From contig NC_057762.1 in the NCBI RefSeq assembly GCF_010389155.1, positions 10,527,513 through 10,591,512 on the forward strand: DNA of 64,000 nucleotides. The letters are read 5' to 3'. Position 1 is the first letter of the stretch. Each line of letters begins with the position of its first letter. Origin of the DNA: Erigeron canadensis (Eukaryota; Streptophyta; Magnoliopsida; Asterales; Asteraceae). Positions 11,979 to 22,676 of this stretch are shown here, piece by piece. A program made the position numbers and the translations under genes. The notes beneath the pieces were generated by a model. It searched no databases. It was not told where the DNA came from and saw only the letters and a list, made by a program, of their open reading frames with translations.

Positions 11979-12689
11979 TATTCATATAGCCATGGAGTAG
12001 TAAAAGCAGTTACGGCATGTATAAAAGCATAAGTAGTATTCCTTTCACCCCAAAATGTAAGTAAAGAAAAAGGGGCTACGAAGACTCACAGTGATCTGCT
12101 ACAAGCGTAGTTCTACAAGCACAGAGTATGAGCACAGATATAAGTAAGATATATCTATTCGAATCCAAGTATGTCTTGATGTCAACCTAATCACAATTCA
12201 TTGAGCATAGATGGATACATGTATTAGTTCTTGTGATTAATTATTCACTGAATTGTTCTTGATGAACTGATGATTTGGTCCCTTAAAGATCTTTGAACGT
12301 TTTGACTCAAAAGTGTTTTACATAAACTAGACTCGAAATGAACATCTTTGAACTCACACATAAGTACTTATCGTAATAATGAGTTGTATGCGCCTTTAGA
12401 AATGAACTTTAGTCTTTAGCATCTCAATTTAATTAGTCATAGAACTCGTACTTTGATGATCAAGATAGAACATGTCTTAATTGTACTTTAATTAGGGTTT
12501 ACACTTTGTACGTTGTATTAGACCGAATTATGAACTAGCCTTGGTGTCAATGATCAGCCTTTGAGGTGTTTAAGCAAGTGATAATGTTGTTATGGACTGA
12601 TTAGGTGATTAAGGATCAAGTGTGGTGTGATATAGAATAAGCTCAAGTTGTTTAAGGAAAGAACAAAGTTGTTCTAGGGTTTGGAAGTC

Positions 12690-13110
12690 AAGATCGTCCC
12701 TCTGGCTAGCCAAGATTGTCCCACTGGCTAGCCAGGATCGTCCAGGATGCTCTTCAAGATCGTCCTAGGTTCTTCCTAGGTCAAGATCGTTTCAGGTGCA
12801 AGGGGTCAAGATCGTTTTACAAGACCATACTCAAGATCGTCTTAGTTGTCTAGCTTAAGATCGTTTCAAGTTACATTGTTCAAGATCGTTTTAGTTACTT
12901 ATGAACTCAAGATCGTTTCATTTGAAGACATGAACAAGTCACAAGATCATTTCATGATCAAGTGTTTGAGCTAAACCAATCCAAAGGATCGGTTACCCAA
13001 TAAACGTACCAACACATCACAACATCACACAAGAACGAACGAGCAAGAACCAAGAATCAAGGTGCCCAGGACAATCTTGGGCTCAAGATCGTCCTAGGGA
13101 GATCGTTTTA
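12690..13110. repeat. Degenerate ~22-27-bp array with AAGATCGT core
   Basis: The octamer AAGATCGT occurs at 12690, 12756, 12783, 12808, 12833, 12857, 12882, 12909 and 13085, with one-base variants at about 12712, 12734 and 12943. Between 12756 and 12909 spacing is 24-27 bp, while the sequence between cores has diverged. Confidence 0.75.
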
Positions 13111-14843
13111 GGCTCCCCCACGGCTGAAACCAAGAGTTTAATCAACATACTAAGATCTAGATTGATTCCGGAACTTGTTAGAACATCAATATAGTACATA
13201 TATACATAATAACACTAACCATTAACACTTTTAACGATTTCAAGACCATCTATACCATGATTAAGGTGTGGCACATCAAGAACAAGTTTTTCCTTATTTT
13301 CAAAAATGGGTTTTGTAGATTAAAGCGTGTTATGACTCAAATTTGTTCACAAAAAGGTTACTAAACACATTTAGACTCAAACCCATTAACTTTTAACACG
13401 TTTTTCACATCAAAATGGACCAAATCATCAAGAACATAAACTTGAAAAAGTACACTTTTATTTTGATCAAAAACTCAAGATTTATTGTTGTTACCTGAAA
13501 TTTGATGCTAGAAATATGTTTTGATTATCACAAAGAAGCTAAAAGTACAAGAAATTTTGGTTTAACAATCCAAAATCAAAAGGTGATTTTTGTGTGTGAA
13601 AATAGTGGCTGCAAGTGTGTGTTTTTAGAGAGAGAGTGGAGAAAGATGGAGAAGATGGGAGAATGAGTCTCTCTCTCTAAGATATTCTATTTATAGTTTT
13701 TCAATATTAAATGAACCTAATAAATGTAGGGACTATTTGTGAACATTTTTGGACTAGAACTTCCTTAAATACGATCGTTTACGACTCGAAATCTAGTATT
13801 TTATCGTATTAAATTATAAACTCGTCATATAATTCTAAGGTTTAAGATCGAATTGACCTATATGTGAGCATATATCTTGAGTCTAAAGCACGTCTAGAAC
13901 TTTGATGAAATTTGTAGGTTTTATTTACTACATTTCTAAGACGGTTGTTACATTAGTGACAGCTTCATCCCAGCAAGACCGATAGAAAGATGTATAAGCC
14001 CTGCCAAAGTGACAAAACGTTAAAGAAAAAGACTGATATCTCGTGATAAAGAGAAATGAAATACGAAATGCAGATTGTATTTGTTGTTGCTAGTTTAGTT
14101 GATCAGATGGGTACTCTAGTGTCATAATTTCCATTTAATACTCCAAATATATGATTAGTAAAAGGGATTTCTAGCTAGACTGTACGTAGGTATATGAGTT
14201 TTACATTAATTAGCCATTAGTTTCTATTTAAAAGTGATAGTTTACAATTAATGAGATTAATATCTTTTTTCTTATTCCAATTCTATCCTTTGATTTTATT
14301 TGATATTGTTTTTAGTGTGTATAAAATCTGGGAAAATTATAGTACAATGAACTTTCATTCTAATTGGATTTAACAACCTCCTCGTTGATTTTGCAATCAA
14401 TTCTTACGAAATGTAAGCATGGCAAATATTATTTGAATATTTTTTAGTATTTTCTTTTAAGAATTTGATTATAGTATGATCTTTAAATAACTTCTTGAAA
14501 TAATATTTCCTCCAAAATTTTCCACTTATTTCACATTTATAAATAAGACATGTTTATACATATTTTTAACATAACTCTTCTATAGTTTTGTTTTATTTGT
14601 CATTTTTCTTTTCAAAATACCAATAGCTATGCATAAACAAGTTTTTTTTTATTTAAAGGAAATTCCCATAGATGAAACTATATACAAATGTTAATCAAGA
14701 AAATATCAATTTCGATATAAGTTCAAACAAAGTTTTTGACAAACCTTTTGTAGGTCAATGTTTTCTAAGCGAAGAAGAAACTTTTGTTTTTTTTTATTAA
14801 AATGTTACAAAAAGGAATGGATTTTTCGTAAGTAAAGGAAGTT

Positions 14844-15050
14844 TTGACAACAAAAATGGAAAAAAAAAGCATCGGGATTTTTTTTTGTCATCAACAAGGA
14901 AAACCGGACGTCAAAATGGTCGATCATTCAAAAGTACAAAGAAACTGGATTTCAACAAGATGTGAATGCAAAGCTTTTATAAAAATAACATTGAGACGGA
15001 CAAATGAAATATTTCTAATTAAATGGCACATTACAAACTTGAATCTATAG
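14844..15050 (+). pseudogene. FAR1-type DNA-binding domain fragment, left arm
   Basis: The 68-residue reading frame contains FFCHQQGKPDVK, STRCECKAFIKITLRR and a partial C-terminal side of the zinc-chelating WRKY-GCM1-like fold found in FAR1-family proteins. Upstream in another frame lie words like a FAR1 start. There is no catalytic transposase domain. It is almost certainly not a functional gene. Its mirror copy is at 15109-15342 on the minus strand. Confidence 0.55.
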
Positions 15051-15108
15051 CATGATCATGAATTGAATCTATAGCATAATCTTGTGTAGACACCAATTCA
15101 TGATTATG

Positions 15109-15342
15109 CTATAGATTCAAGCTGGTAATGTGACACTTAATTGGAAATATTTCATTTGTCCGTCTCAATGTTATTCTTATAAAAGCCTTGCATTCACATC
15201 TTGTAGAAATCTGGTTTCTTTGTACTTTTGAATGATCGACTATTTTGACGTCCGGTTTTCCTTGTCGATGACAAAAAAAAATCTTGACGCTTTTTTTCTC
15301 CATTTTTGTTGGCAAACCTTCCTTTACGTATTGAAAATCCAT
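15109..15342 (-). pseudogene. FAR1-type DNA-binding domain fragment, right arm
   Basis: Minus-strand counterpart of the left-arm fragment, 77 residues, with FFCHRQGKPDVK and STRCECKAFIRITLRR. The upstream minus-strand sequence also encodes a GFSIRKGR-like phrase in another frame, which is typical of the start of FAR1 domains. The two copies differ at several residues, so the palindrome has aged. Confidence 0.55.
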
Positions 15343-16046
15343 TCATTTTTGCAAATTTTGATTAAAAAAAAAAAAAAAAAAGCTTCTTCTTTGCTTAGAA
15401 AACATTGACCTACAAAAGGTTTGTCAAAATCTTTGTTTGAACTTACAACAAAATTCATATTTTCTTGATTAACATTTGTAATAGTTTCATCTATGGGGAT
15501 TTCATTTAAATAAAAAAAAAACTTGTTTATGCATAGCTATTGGTTTTTTAAAAGAGGAATGACTACTAAAACAAAGCTATAGAAGAGTTATGTTAAAAAT
15601 ATGTATAAACATCTCCTGTTTATAAATGAGAAATAAGTGGGAAATTTTGAAGAAATATTATTTCAAGAAGTAAGTTAAAGATCATACTATAATCAAATTC
15701 TTATAAAAAAATACTAAAAAATCTTCAAATAATATTTGCTATGCTTACACTTTGTAAGAATTGATATGCAAAATCACCGAGGAGGTCGTTAAATCCAATT
15801 GGGATAAAAGTTCATTGTAATATATTTTCCCACATTTTATACATATTAAAAACAATATTAAATAAAATCAAAGGCTAGAATTGGAATAATAAAAAATATT
15901 AATCTCATTAATTGTGAAGTATCACTTGTAAATAGAAATTGATGTCTAATTAATGTAAAAATCATGTGCCTATTAGGCACAGCCTAGAAAATCCCATTTA
16001 TTTATAGTTGGAAGAGAATGAGAAGTAGAAGATATACTTAATTACT

Positions 16047-16353
16047 AGGGATGAGCAAAAGAACCGTTGACCCGCGCTCGACTCGAAACCGACCCGGAGC
16101 CGGCCCGAACCGACCCACCCGTTGGACAAATGGGCCGGGTCACGGGTCACGTTTTTGTTGCATTCGCGGGTCACGGGTCACGCGGGTCGGGTCGTGTGAA
16201 GGCAAAAACCGAAAAAACGTGAAGAAAACCCGAGACCCACCCGTACCCGACCCGAACCGACCCGGACCTTCACGGGTCGGGTCACGATTTCAATTTTCAT
16301 GCATTCACGGGTCGGGTTGGGTTTTCACGGGTCGGACCATTTGCACATCCCTA
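16047..16353. mobile_element. GC-rich hAT-like MITE
   Basis: Terminal inverted repeats TAGGGATGAGCAAA and TTTGCACATCCCTA flank a GC-rich body made of CGGGTCACGGGTCACG and CCGACCCGAACCGACCC words that are largely complementary to each other. Flanking 8-mers TTAATTAC and ATACTTAC match at 6 of 8, consistent with an old 8-bp hAT duplication. The open frame inside (16051-16380) is a composition artefact. Confidence 0.7.
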
Positions 16354-16531
16354 ATACTTACCATGAAAAGATATCTTTGACTTCCTAGCTTTAAATCTTC
16401 CTTTCCCATGTTAAACGAAAACATGTTTAGGTTAGAAAACATGCTTCATAATTCATACTAAGAGCACTGTACAGGTTTGGCATGGATGATAACATACTTT
16501 CTTACCTACAATTAAAATAGTCAAAATAAAT

Positions 16532-16884
16532 TACAATCGACTAAAAATAATACTAAATTAGGTATTTCATAATAAAATATAAGTTATAAAGTTAAAAAAA
16601 CCAAAAAGTAACATTAAAGTATCATTAACATAATTCAAAAATAAAACTTAAATAAAAATTGAAAAAACTGGTTTTATTGGACTAATTGGACAACACTTGG
16701 TAAAGAATAATGAATAGTCATACAATCGACCAAAAATAATACCAAATAGATATTTTATAATAAAATATAGGTTATAAAGTTCAAGAAAAACAAAAAGTAA
16801 CATTAATATATCATAAACATAATTCAAAAAGGAAACTTAAATAAAATTTAAAGAAACTAGTTTTATTGAACTAATTGGACAACA
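16532..16884. repeat. ~189-bp tandem duplication
   Basis: TACAATCGACTAAAAATAAT at 16532 recurs as TACAATCGACCAAAAATAAT at 16721. The downstream sequence (AGTAACATTAA, TTTTATTGGACTAATTGGAC) is repeated with the same offset. Non-coding. Confidence 0.8.
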
Positions 16885-18100
16885 AGAATAACGAAAATAA
16901 CAAACAAAAAATTAGGTTAGTTGTACTGGATGATCGACTGATATCTGATAGGTAAAAATATTATTATCATCGCTGATCTCTGGATCTCGAAATTTAGCCT
17001 CAAATTAAAAGGGATAATTTTATGTGAAGGCCTTTGGATCTATCGCCGCGTGCCGCTAACGGCTAATCACATGGAGCAAAACATATTTTGACCATTGACT
17101 TCATAGTTTGACTACTACACTAAAATACTTTGAAAGTTGAAATTGCATCCAAATTTTAATTAGTAAAATGATAATGATACTTCTAAGGGCTATCACTAAC
17201 AAGTTATTACATATTTAAAAACTTGTATATTATATATTAAAAATTACCTTCTAATTTTTCTAACAGTAAAGTACAAATTTTAATGCAAACAATTAGTTTT
17301 TACTGACAACCCTAAGGGTTGTCATTAACAAAACCCTTTTAATAAAGATAGTGATCTGTACTTTTTCAACGTGTTACAGTACACAGTTTATACAGTAATA
17401 TGTAATATGCGGAGAACTTTTGGATTTGACTCGGTAAGGGGGAGTCAGGAGTTTTTGAAAACTCTGACTCGACTCGGGAGAACTCGGATTGAAGTCTTAT
17501 ATACAAACTAAGTATTGTTGAAATTATATGAAACAAAACTTTAAAAATATATTCTCAACTTTAAACTTGAACATAATTGTTTAAAAATAGTAACATATAA
17601 TTCAAAATTGGAAAAATTAAATGTAAGATTAGTTGAAAGATTCATGTATCATCATCATTTGTCTGAATCGAGGTTGAAGAACTCGTGACTCGGACTCGAC
17701 TCGGTGAAATAGGAAGTCATGAGTTTATTTTGGGTAGTCGTCCTAATCAAAAGAGTTTTACAACCTTGGAAATATGTTAGCATAATGTTTTTAGAGACCT
17801 TAAACGAAGTCAATCTTGAAGGCCTAGTTCATTAAAGTAAACAAGAAAAAGCAAAAAAAAAAGACAATTCGTCTTATGTTATTGAACTACTAGTAATAAA
17901 TAATGTAAATGTTAATGCTAAAACTAATAAAGGTATTATTGCAATGTGATTATATATTGGTACTTAGTCTAAAGTCCAAACATTAAGTTTGACTTACAAA
18001 ATATTGGGGCTTTAGATCTTTGGTCTAAATTAATCGTCAAATCTCATAATATTGTTGAGCAACCCATGGATGTACCATTAAGATATAGTGGTGTATGAAT
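16885..18100. other. No gene seen; intergenic
   Basis: AT-rich. Around 17420-17720 the words GACTCGACTCGG and its variants recur on both sides of an AT-rich core, which could be another degraded MITE. No coding sequence recognised. Confidence 0.4.
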
Positions 18101-18274
18101 CACTGTCCAAAAACCAACTTATAATAAAAAATATTTTGTAACTTCTAATTACAATCCAACTTTTTAACTTAATTTTATATGTGAAATCACTATCCAAAAA
18201 CCAACTTATAGTAAAAAATATTTGGTAACTTCTTATTACAATCCAACTTTTTAACTTAATTTCATATGTGGGAT
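18101..18274. repeat. 87-bp tandem duplication
   Basis: CACTGTCCAAAAACCAACTT at 18101 recurs as CACTATCCAAAAACCAACTT at 18188. The rest of the unit (ACAATCCAACTTTTTAACTT) is repeated with the same offset. Confidence 0.85.
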
Positions 18275-19259
18275 CCTTTACATAATAATGATTTATTATT
18301 ATTATTATCTACCAATAAACTAAAACATGATTGAGATATTTTTGAAACAACACGTGGCATAATTCTTTATCGACACATGTTCTTTTAATTTGTTTATTTC
18401 ATTAAATTAGCTTTTTCAATTGTATATAGGTTCAATTTCTTAATTAGACTTAGATTTAAACTCTAATTATTGACTTATTAATACAAGAGATATTATAACC
18501 TTATTTGATCGATCGTTTTCACATTAATAAATTGTCTATTTTTTTTCTCAATTCTTCAACTCCAATTAATTACTAATATTACTTATAATAATTGTTAGCA
18601 TGAAGACGTCAAAATTTTGAGTTTACGATCCGAATTCACAATGCTATTTGTCGTCATCCACTATGCTTACAAGCTTTTGATGTGATTCTAAAAATTGAAG
18701 GTAAATCTAAAACTTTAACTAAACATATATGATATAAATATTAATTATAATTTAGCTTCGATCATCGATCTACTTTAACCACAATTTATTTCATACCCAC
18801 GAATCTTGTTTGAGGCATATTCATATTTTTATAATACAATCTATATAGCTACCGTATTATACGGATATTAGGACTATTTTTTATATATGAATGATAAATG
18901 ATTTAGGTCCTTATTTAGGTGGTGTTTGATAAACTCTTAATTAAAAAGTCATGACTTAATTTTAATTGTTTTAATCCATTAAGTCAAGAAAATATGTTTG
19001 TTTTTGACTTAGTAAACCAAAATATAACTATATTCACTTAATCTATATATTGTATATTCATTCACTCACCTTTTCTATTCAGTCACTTAAACACAAACAA
19101 GCCCTTAATGTGAGAAGTTAGCGGACAATCTTTACATATATATTCACCTCACCGTGTATATTTGAATTGAATATATATTTGCCTGTCGCAAAGCACATGG
19201 AGCATATTATGAGATTAGATCTCCCCTTAGAGATGTAATAGCTAAACATTAAAAACAAA
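18275..19259. other. No gene seen; intergenic
   Basis: AT-rich sequence without recognisable coding content or repeat structure. Confidence 0.4.
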
Positions 19260-19521
19260 TATTCCCTCCGTCTCATTAAAAGTGTCCACTTTTGAATTTT
19301 CAAAGTCTTTGTCTCGCAACTTTGAACTTAAATATTTTTTATTTATTATGTATAATATTTGATAAAAGTTATATGAGTTGATAGAGCTTTCGATATGTTT
19401 TCATTGAGTATAACTTTCATCAAATATTATATAATGCAATAAAAGATATTTATGGTCAAAGATACAAAGGAAAGACTTTGACAAAACAAAAATGGACACT
19501 TTTAGTGGGACGGAGGTAGTA
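19260..19521. mobile_element. Stowaway-type MITE (Tc1/mariner)
   Basis: Starts TTCCCTCCGTCTCATT after TA and ends GTGGGACGGAGGTAG before TA. The CTCCGTC ends and TA target duplication are the Stowaway hallmark. Inner arms also pair (AAAGTGTCCACTTTTG with AAAATGGACACTTTT; ATAATATTTGATAAAAG with CATCAAATATTATAT), giving a hairpin ~260 bp long. Confidence 0.9.
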
Positions 19522-20305
19522 TATAGTTTAAAAACTTGTGACTTTTTAAATGGTGCATGCTACACGCCTATTTGAAAAGTAAAAGAAAGAAAGTATTATA
19601 TATATATGATGTAGCTCATATTCAATTGTTTTTTTATGATATGTTGTTATTGATAACAAATTCTAATACATTTTTGTTAATTTAGGATTTGTAGGATATA
19701 TATAAGCAACAAGTGTACTCGATTTGTTCGGATAAGAAGTAAAAGACCCTAATTGTGTCAAGACCCTCTTTATTCATGTCGGAATTTAGAGGGTAGACTA
19801 TTAATTGTGCTGAACAACTTTAGAAGCATATAATTAAATACCCTTCAGTTCTATATGTAAAATTTTTTTTATCAATTGAAACTTATTGAGCTAAATCATT
19901 GTTTTACTATTACTGTTATATATCTTTTTATAACTTGATATTCTTTCAACCTTGCGGTGCTAATTGATGTTTGATGTTAAATTTTTTGTAATCAATAATC
20001 ATCGTGGCTCTAGTTTAGTTATAAAATTACACATTTGAATATTTGATATACGTCCGGTTAATATAATTAATGCAATAATACGGCCACAACAAACGGAAAA
20101 CAGGGCAACTAACATTGAATGAAATCCAATCGGCCCAACTATCAAATCAAAATACATTTATACACAGAGTAATTAAAACTTTGTGTATAATTCTACAATA
20201 AACATTATTCAACTTGTAAAAAGATAATAAAAGGATATTTTTGATTTATTAAAGCCCTCAAGCCATAACTGTTTGAGAAGATTTCTCGAGGACGGACGGA
20301 CTTGA
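19522..20305. other. P450 3' flank, no gene seen
   Basis: AT-rich DNA downstream of the minus-strand P450 gene. It would contain that gene's 3' UTR and poly(A) site; I could not fix the site. Confidence 0.4.
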
Positions 20306-22332
20306 TCAGCCCTTGCGAGATATTAACTCCTGCTGTATTGGACGTGGTGTACACTTGGCTACCAAAGGCTCGGCTTTTGTCATTATGAGCCCACCGGCTT
20401 CAGTCATATCAACCAAGTCTTCACTAATCCTTTCCCAATCAAAACATTGTATAAGCAAAGCTAACCCCAGCCCAATCGCAGGGTAAGCCAATTTATCCGC
20501 TGGACACCCCCTTACTCCGGTCCCAAATGGCATGTACTTATACTTAGGTATTGTGCTTTCTGACCCGTCAAACCTTTCGGGTACAAAACTTTCTGGGTCA
20601 GTCCACAATTTAGGATCACGGTGTATCGCCCATTGATTGACTATTAGCATAGTTCCACTTGGAATGTTATAACCTTCGACTACACAATCCTCCGAACTCT
20701 CGTGAGGTACTAGTATTGGGACTGGAGGGTACAATCGGATTGTCTCCTTGAAAACATGATCAAGGTAAGGTAAACTAATTAAGTCTGATTCTTCAACAAG
20801 ACGATCGCTGCCCACTAGATTGTCGATTTCAGTTTGTGCTTTCTGTAGAACACTCGGGTTGTTGACAAGTAACGAAAGAGCCCATACCAGAGTTGACGAA
20901 CATATTTCAATAGCATCGGCTAACAGATTCTGAAATCATAAAGATTGATACATGTTTGATTCAATAACTTCTGAAATCATATACATATATATATATGATT
21001 TAAAGTAAAACAAATATAGTAACATCTTGGTTAGCATTAGATCATGATAGAACTCAATGTAGGAGCTATGTGGTGGCCACTGGTGGTCATGGCAATCTCA
21101 CAATTTTTATAAAACTCTATATTTTTAGTACTATTTCTAAGTATTTAATCAGTTTTAAGGTAATTGGCAACCCCATACTAGAGTAATTAAATTTTGTAGT
21201 TTAACTTTACACCTATTAGTATCATGAAAACTGTTCGGTGACCACAAGATAAAAATCCTGGCTCTACCACTGATAAAACTGATTCACGAAAATTCATATC
21301 ACAATATATTCACTATGATTTTTGTGAAAAAAAATTGTTGTAAGTATTTACTTAGTTTTATTTAAATCAGAACCTATCTATATATAGCATATGATCGATC
21401 ACCATATATTAATAGTATAAGATAGATATAACATAAGTTGTACGTCTTACCAACAAAACGGCTGAAATAATTTCATCGGGCCAATATTTAGGATCCTGTT
21501 CTTGTAGCTTCAACATCACACCAATCATGGTAATACTCTTGTCAACTAAATCCCCTTTCCCTTCTTTAAACTCTTCAAGCATATTACTAAAGAAGGTATC
21601 TCTTTTCTCCACACATTCCCACATCCTCGCCTCCAATTCTTTAGTAAATCCAAGCCATTCCAAAAACGGCAAATAATCTCCTAAATTCACCCCATTTCCG
21701 AACTCAAACGTTTCCCTAACAATCTCTTGAAGTTGTTTCCCTACCGCTTCATCTTCACCAGAAAACCGTCTCCCGGCCACCATCATTATTACATTATTCG
21801 TAAAAAAGTCGCCTATTATCGAACTTAAGTCCACATGCAAAGCACTATCGGGCACAATGTTACGTACCATAATTAGTCCTTCGTTCGCACGTACGGCTTT
21901 AAAATCTTCTACCCGCATAGCGGAAAAAAACTCGGTACTAGCGATTTTCCGTAAGTTGATAAAATATGGGCCGTAGTTGGCCCAAGCCGTGTTTCTAGAG
22001 TTATATGCAAGAATTCTAGCGAAAAGTAATTTTGGACGGTTAGCGAAAATGATGTCGTTGTCTTTAGTGAAACACTGTTCGGTAATCGAAGGGGAAGAGA
22101 CAACGAGGACGTTGCGAAAACCGAAACGAAGGAGAAGGATCGGACCATGTTCGGCAGTTAGTTTGGAAAGGGTTCGGAAAAGAGGTGGTTTCACGAGATA
22201 AAGGTGACCAATTATTGGGATGGTTGGGAATATAGTTGGTGGAAGGTTCTTGCCACGGCAAAAGTTAATCACTATGAAGATTATAATAAGTGTGATTACA
22301 AGGAGTAAGATAGTGAGAAGCAAAGGATCCAT
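20306..22332 (-). CDS. Cytochrome P450, CYP81-like, two exons
   Basis: Exon 1 is 22332-21451 and exon 2 is 20929-20306; the 521-bp phase-0 intron has GTAAGA and TTTCAG ends. The product is 501 aa, a normal length. Visible parts: membrane anchor (about residues 4-26), proline hinge LPPTIFPTIP (30-39), K-helix E356-R359, PERF 411-414 and haem site FGTGVRGCPA with Cys436. Overall similarity is closest to CYP81 enzymes, ER-bound monooxygenases of specialised metabolism; the substrate cannot be inferred. I start at Met-Asp-Pro; an in-frame ATG six codons upstream is less family-like. Oddities: the I-helix motif reads A-D-A-I-E-I-C, with Ile303 where most P450s have the oxygen-activating Thr; the C-helix Trp is Phe124; the last Gly of the haem signature is Ala438. 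Confidence 0.88.
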
Positions 22333-22397
22333 TGAGAAGAAAGAAAACAAATTGGGAGATTGTTATGTGCATATAAACAAACTCCATCTTTTGGTGT

Positions 22398-22403
22398 TAT
22401 ATA
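22398..22403 (-). promoter_or_regulatory. TATA box of the P450 gene
   Basis: Minus-strand CTATATAACACC lies ~66 bp upstream of the chosen start codon, the right distance for a short plant 5' UTR. Confidence 0.6.
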
Positions 22404-22547
22404 GAGATTCAATATGGTGAGTAGGTATAGGAACTTGTGTTTATTGTCGTTATTTTACATGCTTCTTTATTTCAATCTTATCTTTGTATGTATGTGTTGC
22501 CGTACATGCAGGGACTACTCATCATTCTTAAAAAAAAAAAAAAAATC

Positions 22548-22676
22548 AAACTGAATTTTGCTAGAAACTTCGTATCGCGATTTCATAGCGAGAGTTCTAA
22601 CATATGTTATCCTAACCGGGTTCGCGCTAAAGAACTCACTCGAAGTAGAAATGTTTATTCCAAATACCCGATAGAA
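22548..22676 (-). mobile_element. SINE fragment (copy 3)
   Basis: Plus-strand words AACCGGGTTCGCGCTA, AGTAGAAATGTTTATTCC and AAATACCCGAT match the 3' part of the SINE at 10796-11120 in the same orientation. The tRNA-like head is missing. Confidence 0.7.

Larger units (their letters stand above)
11310..13952 (-). mobile_element. Solo LTR, 2.64 kb, probably Ty3/gypsy
   Basis: Begins TGTAACACCCCGAC and ends GGTTGTTACA on the plus strand, flanked by TTAGT at 11305-11309 and 13953-13957, a 5-bp target duplication. The long LTR and TGTAACA-type ends are typical of large plant gypsy elements. A minus-strand TATA box (TATAAATA, plus 13688-13695) followed by a CT/GA-rich leader indicates minus orientation. 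No gag or pol is present, so the element was reduced by recombination between its LTRs. It contains two tandem arrays, listed separately. Confidence 0.8.
14164..15995. mobile_element. 1.8-kb palindromic element with two inverted FAR1-domain fragments
   Basis: The left arm 14164-15065 and right arm 15094-15995 are reverse complements along almost their whole length, around a 28-bp centre (15066-15093). Termini read GGGATTTCTAG and CTAGAAAATCCC. Each arm carries the same coding fragment resembling a FAR1-type DNA-binding domain, the N-terminal domain of Mutator-like (MULE) transposases and the FHY3/FAR1 proteins derived from them. No clear target duplication was seen. I read it as a foldback derivative of a MULE. 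Confidence 0.8.

Noticed and set aside
16051..16380. 109-residue plus-strand open frame
   Set aside because: Arises from the low-complexity CGGGTCACGGGTC composition of a MITE; no domain and it spans the element's end.
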